From: Ectocarpus siliculosus
Lineage: Eukaryota; Sar; Phaeophyceae; Ectocarpales; Ectocarpaceae
DNA length: 59,852 bases
Direction of reading: 5' to 3'
Assembly: GCA_000310025.1 (NCBI GenBank)
Contig: FN648631.1
Location: forward strand, 41,208-101,059
Shown: positions 47,101 through 56,763 of the stretch, piece by piece
Position numbering within the stretch: the first letter of the stretch is position 1
Layout: each line of letters opens with the position of its first letter
Notes under the pieces: generated by a model
What the model was told of the DNA's origin: nothing
The model's database searches: none
Seen by the model: only the letters and a program-made list of their open reading frames with translations
Made by a program: the position numbers and the translations under genes

Positions 47101-50100
47101 CCTGCCTCCCCCGCGCCCTCTGGCGTAGGTGCCGGTGTTTCTTCCTCTGATGCTGATGTTGATGCAGAGGATGAAGAAGAGTCACTAGCCATCCCTAGAG
47201 CTGGTCCATCCGTATCCTCGGCCACTGGGGACGCTTCCGGTGTAGGCTCGTCCTGCAAGGTACAACCATCCAGGCTTGGGGTCAGGAGATCGGTCCAGGC
47301 ATAACGGAGCACACACATGTGGCCAAATTGGAGCAGATGGTCAGCTACCAAGCACCGGTGACAGCATTATTGAGCTCTACAACAAATCGGCGAGAACAGT
47401 TCTAGCGAAAAACCCACACGAAGACAACGATGACATCAACTTCCATGACCAGAGCGCAAAATTCCTAGCCCCGACTCGCTGAAAGCCTTCTCACCATTGA
47501 CGATGGTGTTGGCGGTGTTGACGAATCTTGAGCAGCATGCAGCCGAACGCCAAGCGAAGGAGGATGTTAGATGGGTAGCTTGGCATGGGGTTGAGTGGCA
47601 CATTTGTCAAGAGCTCTTCGGCGCGTTAGGAGATACCATCGTACATCGCATGCCGCCAGCGGCGGTCGGTCCGATATCCCGACAAGGGGGGTTCGAGTCG
47701 AAATTCGATGAGGCGAGAGGATCGGGTAGCATTCGATACAAAACAACGATTGCAGCAGACCGGACCCATGGAAATCGAGCTCACTAGATACCGTTTAAGC
47801 CGGCTTGGCTTCGCGACCAGCGCTCTTCTTTCTCTCACCGAAAAAACTGCTCGAATCCAAAGCCCGGCCGCCACCGCTCGAGACCAGGTCCGATCTGGTC
47901 ACGGACAGTACGGTCCTTGCACGATCTCGTACAGCCTGGACAGCCCGAAGAAGAGTTCGACAAAGAACATCACATACACCAAAACAATTAGTATCAGTTA
48001 AACGGGGGGAGCCTACACGAGAAACGACAACAGCACTATTTACATGTTACGCCAAACCGTCTGGCGTCTTGGAGTGGGTTCAAATGCAACGCGCTGTAAG
48101 GAAGGAGGCGAGGGCATCATGGGTAAAAGCTTTTCAACGGTACGCACGGACTACATTGTATCGAGTCCGTGCACCCCAGAAACACTAAAACTGTGTGACA
48201 CAGCGTACGCATGCGACGTCACACGTGGAAGTAGATCCAGGCGAGCAAGGGAAGATGTGAGCAAAGACGGCGCAGGAATGTATTTGCCGTCATTGCCATC
48301 CTCCCCAGCTGCATCCAAGCTCCCCCCCCCCCGGCCATCTCGCGCAGGCCGCCCATCACTCTCGAGTTGGGCTATCAACCTACTGCAATATGTGTTTTTT
48401 TAGGGTACGTCGGTGGCGAGAGAGGCTGCTTACACGTAAGGAAGAGGATAAAATCGATTCACCATGGCTACAGAGAAGCTACACCGCGCTTCCCGTGCTA
48501 TATCTTAGAACCTCAGGGCAACACGGGAGATCGTGTCTTTGATTGAGCTACTCGCCCGCCCGGTAGAAAACAGAGAACCGTCTATATACGCTTGCTAGCT
48601 TACCCTGCTCCCAGTCGCCGGCTCGTCCATGACACTCGTGGACGCCGGGCTAAGCCCAAAGTGTCCTGTGCTAATGGCCTCCCGCCCCTGGTCATCCTCT
48701 CCCAATCTCGACGCAGCGCCTCCTGCAGAAGGGACAAAATTAACAACCTCGTGCTCAGTAGATGCTACTCCATAACAGTAGCGGCTACGGTTTAAGAGAA
48801 AACATTGAAGAGAAAGTACCGATTTAAGAAAGTCAAACTGGCTTGTCACGACCAAAATCGATATAAGAGACAGTTTGTCACATTGCTGAGATTTGTCTTA
48901 AATCGAACCTCTGAAAAAAAAAGACCCACGTGGCCGTCACATAAACATCATATAGACACCATGCCCAGCAGGCAGCCGCTGCACAGCGGTCCCCGATCAC
49001 ACGCTAGGCCTACCAAACTTCAAAAATCACCCATGAACTACGTACAGCGAATACTTGTGTCACACGACACCATGATTAATTTACAACACACAGGCATCAT
49101 GGTGTACGTTGCTCGCCAAGACACAGATTGGGTATGTGTGGGGCAAGCACAAGCTGACAACGTGATGTAACATGAGTGATATTCCGTCCACAAACTCTTT
49201 TAGCTGGTTGGAATGAGAGCGTCCATTTTCCATGGCCTTCAAAATGCTACGGTTGAAGAGAAAATCCCCTTATAACATGCTCACGGTTCAAGAGAATATT
49301 CTCTGTAACCGTAGTCAACACGGTATTAGAGAAAGCCCGGATAAAGAGAAAAATAGGGGTTTATCACGCCCCTCTCTTAAACCGTAGCCGCTACTGTAAT
49401 CCACTTCACAGCGCTCCGACCTCAATCGTATGATCATCTCCCCAGCACCTGAAAGACAAACCAAAGCTTGCCCAGACTGCCGTCATATGTCTCGACAAAA
49501 CTTGTCGTTCCCGGAAACAAGTCTAGACAACGAGCACGGTGGGGGGTAAAAGTCTATAACGCATTGCGCCGCTCAGAACCAGAGTCAGGATAACCACAAG
49601 GTAAGGGGCATGATGATGTTGGCACCCCTACGTAGTGAGGGGTTGTTCACTACCATAGGCGACAAGCGATACTACGAACACAACTTGGGATTTGAATGAA
49701 ACCTTACCACACGGGGTAGCAATGCGCAGGGCGTATGGTATCTTCTGTCACGCGTGTGACAAAGTGCAAGACAGACCCGACGAACGGGTGGGGGGGTGAT
49801 AACAAGGGTGTGCGACAATGTTAACCGGTTAGATGAAGTTCTTTCACACCACACGACCTTTAGGGTGGTATCCAGGACAGAAACATGTCGCATAATCGCG
49901 TATTTGACAACGCGCGTTGCACTCCAATTGGGAGAACGATAGAGAACCCTCTTGGCGACAGCAGTATGGTTGACGCGCACCGGAAACGCTACTTCCTTCA
50001 GTCCGTTCACAGTTCACAGACGTTTGACGTGCTGGGGTTCCGGGACAAACGCTTAATCGATTTCACGTCAAGACAGCAGTGTCTCGGCCAATCAGCGTTG

Positions 50101-53100
50101 GTCGGACTCACTCGCCCGATCTCGTTTCGGTCGTTACCATGCTGTTGTGGCCAGAAAATTAGAGGGTACAGCAGTACATACCCTTTTTTGGCCGTATTTG
50201 AATGTGATGTAACCCGCCTCTTCAGGCCACTTGTTAAGCTGTCCTTTTTTGGGCTGTCCCTTTTCTCAAAAAGGGACGAACCAAAAAATAATCTAGCAAA
50301 AAGATGACCCACTTGTTACGGTGCTGGTCGATCCTTTTTCCTCATCCGCCAAAAAAAATGACCCTGCAACAACAAGTGCAACGGCCGTTCGTCACACAAT
50401 GAGTACCTTGGCACCGAGTTGGTTTTTCGGTGATATCTCCGCACAGAGCGAAGCATCAGCAACTGTAAGGCTATCCCCCGCGAGCTGGGTGCTTGGTCCG
50501 CCTTGTGTGGCGGCTGATCGAGACCACAGGGCAGTGGGAGGCACGGCAACTGAGGTGGCGAGAGTCAACAGCACCTTGAAAAACCCCACCGCGCCAACAA
50601 CCAGCTTTTTTTGCTCTTTTTTGCCCATGCCGCAACTTTGGTTCATGGATGCTCCCTCGCCACACACTGAAACAACAGCGATGACAAAGGTATCCGCCAC
50701 GAGCTATGTGTATGGTCCGTCTTGTGTGGTGGTTGATACAGACCAGGAGGCTGACGGGCGGTCAGAGGTTGTGAGCGCGAGAGTGGTGGACAAGCGGGAA
50801 AAATGACCCGCCGCGTCTCCAAGCATATTTTTTGTTCTTTTTCCCCGTGTTGCAACTTTGGTTCATCGATGCTCCCTCGTCACACACCGAAGCAACAGCG
50901 ATGACAAAGGTATCCGCCATGAGCTGTGCATCTGATTCGTCTTGTGTGGTGATTGATACAGACCAGGACGCTATAGGTCGCCCAGAAGTTGGGTTCGCAA
51001 AAGTTGACTGTGCACCAAAAAGACCCACCGCTGCTGCGTCCAGGCTCTTTCGGCTCGTTTGCCGCTTGTTTGCCGCACACATCGGGTTGTCCACCTGGTC
51101 AGCCGAATGACAACATTACGTCTATCGCCGAGGCTACTGACTCCGTACCAGTCACATGACACGACTCGTGCGAATACCGTTAGAGTTTGCGGGGATCATC
51201 CGTCGAGATATTCAAGTTTGTGGGCAAGTGTCATGTGTTGTGACAGAAAAAGGACAACAAAAAAGGACCGTCCCATCCTGTCACAAAGTTGCCCAAAAAG
51301 GGACAGGATGGGGCGATCTTTTTTCGCTGTCCCTTTTCGGGAGGTTCAAAAATGCAAAAAAAGACCACGTAACAAGTGGTTCTTGGTCAGTTGTCCCTTT
51401 TTGAGAAAAGGGACAGCCCAAAAAAGGACAGCTTAACAAGTGGCCTCACACCTGCCTGCAGATCGCAAGGGTGTAGTTGACCTGGTGGGCGAAAACACGG
51501 CGTGCTACCGTAGGTGACTTGAGATTCCACATTCCTTCGAGAACGCCATATGCGTATGCGTATGTACCTCGTCCACGTGCTATTTTTTTTTATCCTGACC
51601 GAAAGGACCAATTCATCACACGGAGCCCTTGCGAATCAAGCAAGTGTGATGCCTGGTACAATATGTGATACGATACCTGGTACTTGTACCTGGTGTGCGA
51701 TAAGAACACTATTGCTTTTGTTGCTCTGTACCATCACAATTCTCCGGTTCGATATTGTTTTGCTCAAGGGCATCTTGGGCCATGACCTAGGCCACCACCG
51801 ATCTTCATCGCACAGAACCTCAACTTGTCATCGCACAGACCTCAACTTGTCACGAAATCAGCAGGATACCTCAGGCAGCCATGTTCTGCGTTCGCGAGCA
51901 ATTTACATGCCTTGAGATTGTGTCCAACCGAAGAAATGCTTTACCGTCGCAACTGACCGTTTAGTGTTTTTTCTTTTCGGTCCTCAAACGTTACCCAATT
52001 CCCGTGGTCAACCATGTGATAGATCAACACCGAGGCCGGAAGGTCGTGGCCAAGTCTGATCTTCACAATGACGGTCATGATGGACCAGCAGAAGCCGCCT
52101 GCACTTGGCCCAGATGCACTCTAAATACAAAGTAGGGGCTCTCGAAAGACACGAGTGTTTTCGTTTGTATGGAAAACGCGGTGTGTACTGCATCCATTCC
52201 GCGGTATGTTGTCGGTCTCCATAGCTGTGGCGCGTAGGTTACTCGCTCTCGTGTGTACACGACTTACCCATCTTTTTTTCGCTACGGAGTACGCTACGGA
52301 GTACGAAAAACCCGGGGTGTAGTTGTTATGCTGGACGAAAACGGTCCTAGCACGGGCCCATCCCGTGGACGTCAACCATTCCTTAGGGAAGGCGACGGGA
52401 CTACACATTCGTGCACGTAAGTAAACGCGAGGAAGCACCGCGAAAGAAACAGGTGTGTGTTTCATGAAGAGAGTTCGGAGGCGGAAGAAGAGATGAAGAA
52501 GCTGCACGCGACCGATTTTATTCACACGACTGTCTGGCGCAAGGGTCACTACTTCATGTCACAGCGGTGTAGAGGGCGAAGGGCGTGGATCGGGCGATGC
52601 CTTGCGGCCAGGAGGAGATGTATGCTTACGCAGTGCTAGGAAAACGGGGTGCAACCTATGAGCAGGCACTGGCAGGTACTCTCCCGAACCCCGGCTGTGC
52701 GGGGGGTTCCGCGATGTGTTGGCCAATCAGCGTGCTGTATTGGATTCTCGCCCAAACTGGTTTCAGGTTACATACATAACCGGTCGCCCCGGTGGTCTAG
52801 TGGGTAACCTCGCAGCCTGCTAAGGGCCAGGTCATGGGTTCGAGTCCCGGCAGAGTGAGTATTTTCTCGCTAATTAAATCCTGGTCTCCGTTGGAAGCTA
52901 CGCGCTGCAAAGTGCGTTGTTAGTAAGCTTGATCGACTTCACAAGTAGCGAGGGAAGGGATTGCTGTAACCTTCTCGCGATAAAAAAATCTCAGGCAGGA
53001 ACCGCAGGAGGTCCAACCCCCCCCTCCTATGTGACCCCGGTTGGGTCATCTAGCTGGTAGAAGTGGAGGATAGGGGCCAAAGGGGCAGACGACAGAGTCC

Positions 53101-54096
53101 AATGATGGGAGAAAAAAAAAAATATATATATATATAGAAGTATAACTGAACGCTACTGCTGTGGCCTGGACAACGCGTCAACACTCCCTAACTTAAAAAT
53201 GACCTTACAGCGAGTGTGGCGATGAACTGTGGTCTGGCTAGAGAATCATTGCAGTAGTCTTCACGCGTTCCCCCAGGAGCTATCCGTCGGGCGCATCGCG
53301 AACCAAGCGATCAACCCACAGACAGATTTCAATGGTGCGGAGGCACGCAGGCGCAGGCAAACGTTATCTTTTTGGTGTTCAAGCTGTGTCCGGAAGTACA
53401 ACCGAGTACTACAGTACGCCCCCAAAGAAAGGTACGTGCATGAGACATGAGACCAGGCTTCACGTATCAACCATGGGGGCAAATTTTCACACTTCAAAAA
53501 ACAAGTCCTTTCATATCCACAGACTAATTGAGTAATAGGTTTTTCGTTTTTCCTCTCCGAGCAACGAGCAGAACCTACTCTTACTTGCTGGCGATGGCGC
53601 GCACACGGCGCTGCTTGTTGCCACATCACCCACGGGTGGAGTTAGGTGGGATAGTGTACGTCGCGTTCCTCCTAACTGATATCTCACATGTACATACATA
53701 CATGCGCTTATCAAAAATGACAAAACGACCAGGGGCAGAATGTTTCAAACGTACGCAGAGGAGCACCGCGCATGACTTGAACTCCTGTCTGATGCTTGCA
53801 AAAAACGAGTGGGTCTCAACTCTAGTGAAGCTTCAGCGATGCTTGCCTAAACAGGCATGCTTGAAGCAACTCCCTTTGCTATTCAGTCACGTCATCTTCA
53901 CACCTGTGACATGCTGCCCCGGAAAGAATGCAGCCACGTCCAGTGCTATCCGGCTCCCAGGCGTGTTTGACCGAGCCACATCGCCCCCCTCTTCGGTTCT
54001 CAATTCCACGCAACCCTCTCCAGCGCGACAGGCCGCGTCGACCCCGGCAAAAATTGCCACTACCTGTGAAAGCAGCAGCAGTGGCCCCAAACGCAT
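23810..54096 (-). CDS. Giant mucin-like surface protein with signal peptide, repeat arrays and a polytopic C-terminal membrane domain
   Basis: Proposed exons in transcript order: 54096-53904, 48722-48604, 47252-45135, 44588-43845, 43298-40692, 40145-38542, 37836-37694, 36930-36382, 35656-35590, 35127-34675, 34037-32787, 32229-32135, 31633-31573, 31013-30840, 30557-30456, 30181-30074, 29861-29608, 29129-28992, 28761-28607, 28278-28026, 27561-26971, 26577-26224, 25856-25735, 25299-25151, 24582-24476, 24061-23810. All use GT-AG and codon phase agrees at every junction. This gives about 4,220 codons excluding the N gap. Order of parts: signal peptide; four exons of 33-residue repeats; Pro/Val/Thr-rich exons; about nine membrane helices; basic tail. 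I do not recognise the family as a whole. The membrane part resembles fungal/oomycete TRP (Flc/Pkd2-like) proteins in layout, which is a suggestion only. A role at the cell surface or wall is inferred from composition. Weak points are the long first intron, the gap with a 2-bp shift at about 39447, and the absence of transcript evidence. Confidence 0.68.
29947..31013 (-). repeat. Three tandem intron-plus-exon units, about 0.37-0.4 kb each
   Basis: Exons 30181-30074, 30557-30456 and 31013-30840 encode variants of VAPAPVAAPVEQPVEV, or closely related residues ending VEQPxAG, and all are phase 1-1. The introns match too: ACATTGCCTG followed by GTATGTG-like sequence recurs at about 29947, 30350 and 30724, and GGAATGCATGAGGACCTGG recurs at about 30210 and 30586. 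The first two units are highly similar over their full length, so duplication took whole intron-exon modules. Confidence 0.85.
32500..32590 (-). pseudogene. Probable dead stalk exon of the giant gene
   Basis: On the minus strand this reads SVPVEVVAPAPPSAPAPDS, the same flavour as the phase-1 stalk exons. No GT donor follows in the right phase, and the flanking exons (34037-32787 and 32229-32135) already join in phase without it. It is probably a decayed duplicate exon left in an intron. Confidence 0.4.
33060..33860 (-). repeat. 183-bp (61-codon) coding repeat, about four copies
   Basis: It lies inside exon 34037-32787. The anchor TCCTGCTCTT recurs at 33121, 33304, 33487 and 33670, exactly 183 bp apart, so the repeat adds whole codons. 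Each unit encodes two related halves around GAPSPPPASAPPTVVG and GAPSPFPASVPPT. Copies differ by scattered substitutions. Confidence 0.92.
38580..40145 (-). repeat. Array of 99-bp coding units, copy 4 of the duplicated exon, with gap and frameshift
   Basis: This is exon 40145-38542 of the giant gene. Units translate as variants of ASEEETPAPTPEGTGAPGAG with a Ser run. The 3' end leaves the array and continues in unique Pro/Ser-rich sequence (VTASPAPTPAAHIAPW) to a GTGACG donor after 38542. A 2-bp insertion at about 39447 (GCACTTCGG where other units have GCACCGG) breaks the frame just beside the N gap. Confidence 0.88.
39217..39316. other. Assembly gap of exactly 100 N
   Basis: The round length suggests a placeholder of unknown true size. 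It falls inside the 99-bp array, where short reads would collapse, so the number of repeat units in this exon is not known. Confidence 0.98.
40692..43298 (-). repeat. Array of 99-bp coding units, copy 3 (869 codons)
   Basis: Roughly 26 units of 99 bp, with some 90-bp variants lacking three codons and a variant with SIALEEGAPVPTLEG. The minus frame is open throughout. A G-to-T change at about 41361 creates a stop in the opposite-strand frame but only a Ser-to-Tyr change on the minus strand. Confidence 0.92.
43845..44588 (-). repeat. Array of 99-bp coding units, copy 2 (248 codons)
   Basis: The shortest of the four exons, about seven to eight units. The first units after the exon start are the same in order and type as in the longer copies, so the copies differ mainly by gain or loss of central units. 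Confidence 0.92.
45135..47252 (-). repeat. Array of 99-bp coding units, copy 1 (706 codons)
   Basis: About 21-22 units, open throughout on the minus strand, ending at a GTAAAC donor after codon TSS. Units alternate between TPEGTGAPGAG and APEGTDGPGAG types in a partly regular higher-order pattern. Confidence 0.92.
48604..48722 (-). other. Second coding exon of the giant surface protein
   Basis: Minus-strand reading GEDDQGREAISTGHFGLS to MDEPATGSR between a TTCTGCAG acceptor and a GTAAGC donor. It starts in phase 1, matching the signal-peptide exon, and ends in phase 0, matching the first repeat exon. It is a non-repetitive, mildly acidic linker. The upstream border lies only about 50 bp from a MITE. 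Confidence 0.65.
48776..49396. mobile_element. MITE with inverted termini and TAA target duplication
   Basis: The ends are perfect inverted repeats starting CAGTAGCGGCTACGG and running through GTTTAAGAGA (about 24 bp). TAA flanks both sides (48773-48775 and 49397-49399). The inside repeats the motif ACGGTT-AAGAGAA several times in both orientations (about 49247-49363). No transposase frame is present. A 3-bp TAA duplication is compatible with the PIF/Harbinger group, but the family is not settled. It lies in the large intron of the giant gene. Confidence 0.82.
50225..51445. mobile_element. Non-autonomous DNA transposon with 53-bp terminal inverted repeats
   Basis: 50225-50277 and 51393-51445 are exact inverted repeats (starting GGCCACTTGTTAAGCT) rich in AAAAAGG-type motifs. 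The flanks show a TCA direct repeat (50222-50224 and 51446-51448). The 1,221-bp element contains three diverged tandem units but no recognisable transposase. Additional copies of GGGACA / TGTCCC motifs lie just inside the right end. The superfamily is uncertain; a 3-bp duplication and GGCC ends would fit PIF/Harbinger. Confidence 0.88.
50411..51060. repeat. Three diverged tandem units of about 221 bp inside the transposon
   Basis: The anchor AACTTTGGTTCAT recurs at 50633 and 50854, and a degenerate version lies near 50411. Between units 2 and 3 substitutions fall evenly over codon positions in the plus frame, so I do not treat the open frames across them as genes. Confidence 0.75.
52782..53135 (+). 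mobile_element. tRNA-derived SINE, copy 2, in the giant gene's large intron
   Basis: The A box is TGGTCTAGTGGG at 52793-52804 and the B box GGTTCGAGTCC at 52837-52847. The body shares ordered blocks with the copy at 1362 (CTTCTCGC with A-rich stretch, ACCGCAGGAGG, TGTGACCCCGGTTGG) and ends in an A run followed by TA repeats at 53112-53135. The head CCCCGGTGGTCTA is identical in both copies. The acceptor stem is not paired, so a functional tRNA is unlikely. Confidence 0.82.
53904..54096 (-). other. Signal-peptide exon, proposed start of the giant surface protein
   Basis: The ATG at 54096-54094 opens MRLGPLLLLSQVVAIFAG, a clear signal peptide, followed by a short cysteine-containing segment (CRAGEGCVELRTEEGG). 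The exon ends at ACAG/GTGTGA in phase 1, which matches the exon at 48722. The link spans a 5.2-kb intron and rests on phase and on the need for a signal sequence, so it is less certain than the later joins. The region is also open in two other frames. Confidence 0.55.
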
Positions 54097-54559
54097 CGAT
54101 AGCCAGGACAGCACCTCTTCTCAAAGGGCGACCCGCTCCGCTTGTTCGAATTGGGCAGAAGCAGTTCACTGGCAGAACTACGGCATCAGGGGAGGGCGGC
54201 ACCGCAAATGGACGATAACGGAACCTGCAACCAACGGGCGTGCTGCCACGAGACTTCCGGGATCGGTGTCCAAGAGACTGCTGTGGCCGTAATTCAAGCA
54301 ACTGTCAACCCAACGACTCTTGCTGTTTGCCACGCTGTTTGCTGTTTGCTGTGCTGATTCTGCATAAAGAAGTTTTACGGGTAAGGTCAAGATAGATTGT
54401 CCGGTCGGGGATTCCGAGGATCTTGCGATTCTTAAAACCCTGACAATACAGTAGTACTTTACATGTGCCTTTCTAGCTTTCTACACCTCGTACACGACCG
54501 CCGCGTAGCTATGTTACGGGACACCTTGAATAGAGCCACGTGTTGGACAAAGGGTTCCC

Positions 54560-54690
54560 GGAGGTACTCTCAGAGTTGCTCCAAGAGGTGCTCTCAGAGG
54601 TACTCTCAGGCTCGTCGCTCGTGGCTCCGGGAGCATAGAAGATGCCTGCTGTACTCTCGTACTCTCAGATGTACTCTCGACTCTCGGGCT
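54560..54690. repeat. Short minisatellite, GTACTCTCAGAG type
   Basis: GTACTCTC or GTGCTCTC recurs about seven times with variable 4-30 bp spacers. It sits about 0.5 kb upstream of the proposed start of the giant gene. Confidence 0.7.
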
Positions 54691-56324
54691 CGAAGCGTGG
54701 CTTTCTTTTCACGGGACTGTCAGTTGCGGCGCACCACCAACACACCGACCGACCAGGGTCTACTACACGACCCGCACGACACACCAACCCTTCCAACTCT
54801 CCCGGTGGACGGCGCGCCTAATTAGCGTGTTCGAGATCGGGGTCATGGACAGATTGGTAAGACAATAATCACTACGTACATCTGGGAGACGTGCGCAGTG
54901 CCGTGCGGAGGGTAATTTCAGCGGCTGCTGTATGTACTGCTGTACGTACTTTTTTTGTAAATATTTTCCGTTTTTTTTCCTGAGCGCGGCACAGATGGCG
55001 CGGATAGCCCGGGTGCCTTTATTGTGTACCTGCATTGTGGAAGACCCCTTCAATGTGGAACGATTCCTGATCAGTGTCGGTTATTCACACTGCTGTGTCC
55101 AACACAGATGATCAGGGGTAGATTCGGTGATTGCCAATTGCAATGATGGCTTTGGTTGGTTGTTCTTTTTCACTGGATGTCCCACGGACGGACGCATTCT
55201 GACAGCACTTCAGACAGCAGTTGCGCGCCCTGAACTTGTACCATGCCTACCATGGTGTTTTTGTACAGGCAGCACTCCAGACAGCTGTAGGCTGTAGTCG
55301 ACAGTCGACATTCATTTCGGTGAAGTGTAGGACAGGGGGGGTGATGCTGCTGTAGTCGAATGTAGTGTGTGGACGGGTAGTTCAGTTTTTGGGCACGTAA
55401 ACGTGCTCCAGGGATGCAGGTGTACCTCTTCGGGCTTGTGTATCCTTTTCTTGCTAGTTTGCGTGTTCTTTGGATCTTCTGACACGATTAATGTGAAGAC
55501 AACGACAACAACATCAACAACAACAAACATAACCTCACAGAAAGACTACCAGTTCGATATACAACCTCTATCAAAAGGGACGTGGTGCTTGTAATCTACG
55601 TACTTGACTCAACACGCCCCGTCCAACTTTTCGTCATTTATTCACGTATAGACTATTTGCATTTTTACGAGGAGCCGGCACTCTCTCTGTTTTCTGTGAT
55701 GTTATGCTACGTCTACGTGTCTAGTCTATGTGTGCAAGTGTACTTTTGAGTGGGATACGGATGAAGACTACTGCCCGCTCCTATTTTTCTGAAAGGGATG
55801 GATGTATTGACATGTTTGACTTCAACATAATAGCTACAACAACCAACTTATCCCTACTTGAGCAGCATACATGTAGAGGTGACGGCTGCGAGAATATTTA
55901 CGTACACACAGAAAGGAGTCATATCTATGTTACACGTTGGAGATTATACCACAGTTGAAGGGGATGTGTTGAAGGCTTTTTGTAGTGAGTGAGACGAAAA
56001 ACCAGAAGGATACTGACGACTCATTTGTAGGTACGGTCTTTTCCACCACACACACTAGAAAATATACTGGGCTGATAGCTGTTGCTTCAAAGTACATTGT
56101 GAGGAGCCGTCGTGTATTTTCTACTCGTGACAGTAACAACAAATAGACCGCAGTTCGATGCACTTGTAACAACGTTGCCTTTACTGCAGTTTTTCTCCCT
56201 TCATGTTCTGAGTGAGGTACATGTCGGGGTTTGGTGGTGTTGGGTTGGAAAAAGCGTTGAGTAGAGAGAGGTTGATCCCGATTGGGTGGGTAGTATTGAT
56301 TGGTATTGCGTTGCGGCGGTTTTT

Positions 56325-56427
56325 GGTTGCTTTCGTCGACCGCACCACTGCCACTGGTTGCTTTCGTCGACCGCACCACTGACTACCGCACCACTGCCAC
56401 TGGTTGCTTTCGTCGACCGCACCACTG
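56325..56427. repeat. Tandem repeat of a 31-bp unit, about three copies
   Basis: GGTTGCTTTCGTCGACCGCA followed by CCACTG occurs three times, with one 13-bp partial copy (ACTACCGCACCAC) between copies two and three. A diverged single copy (CTTCGTCGATCGCACCGCCG) lies near 58276, also next to G/T-rich DNA. Confidence 0.85.
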
Positions 56428-56531
56428 TGCAAGAACAAATAATTACGTGGTTTCTGTTTTGCGTACAAATGTTGTTGGTTGGTGTTGGTATTGTCGCGGC
56501 AGTGCAAGGAGGAACGCACAGGATTATTATC

Positions 56532-56665
56532 AAGATCGTCGGCTTCGAGGGCAGAGCGTCTTCAGCAGTGGAAGATCATCTTTATTAGCGGAAGATCGTC
56601 TTCGATAGTTGAAGATCGTCGTCATCAGTGAAGACCATCTTCTTCTGTTCAAGATCGTCATCGGC
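56532..56665. repeat. Degenerate tandem repeat, GAAGATCGTCTTC type
   Basis: AAGATCGTC or AAGATCATC recurs at intervals of about 20-25 bp, five to six times. The core GAAGATCGTCTTC is nearly self-complementary, so transcripts could form short hairpins. Confidence 0.7.
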
Positions 56666-56763
56666 AGGGAGTCCTGTCTACGACGGCCAAAGCATTAACG
56701 GCCGTCGTTCGAGGTCGATGGTTTCTGAGACGTATCATCGACGTCGACCTAAGACCGGCATCC

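Larger units (their letters stand above)
40146..47797 (-). repeat. Segmental tandem duplication: 546-bp intron plus repeat exon, four copies
   Basis: The sequence between repeat exons is almost identical at 40146-40691, 43299-43844, 44589-45134 and about 47253-47797. Each ends in the same acceptor and the same exon opening, DEPTPEASPVAEDTDGPAPG (one Pro to Leu change in the first copy). The first copy differs at only a few bases. Similarity at the far side stops at about 47797, just at the donor boundary, so the duplicated unit is one intron plus one exon. Exons are phase 0-0, so gain or loss keeps the frame. Confidence 0.93.

Noticed and set aside
38580-47252. CRISPR-like or satellite DNA
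   Set aside because: The regular 99-bp repeats have no unique spacers, preserve reading frame and are bounded by splice sites, so they are coding repeats.
50321-50806. 161-codon plus frame, and related frames, as a transposase or repeated gene
   Set aside because: The frames run across diverged tandem units, substitutions between units show no third-position bias, and no transposase motif is present.
53528-54292. 254-codon plus-strand frame overlapping the proposed signal-peptide exon
   Set aside because: Mixed composition without a domain. The antisense reading gives a proper signal peptide and a phase-matched donor. It remains the main alternative if the giant gene starts elsewhere.
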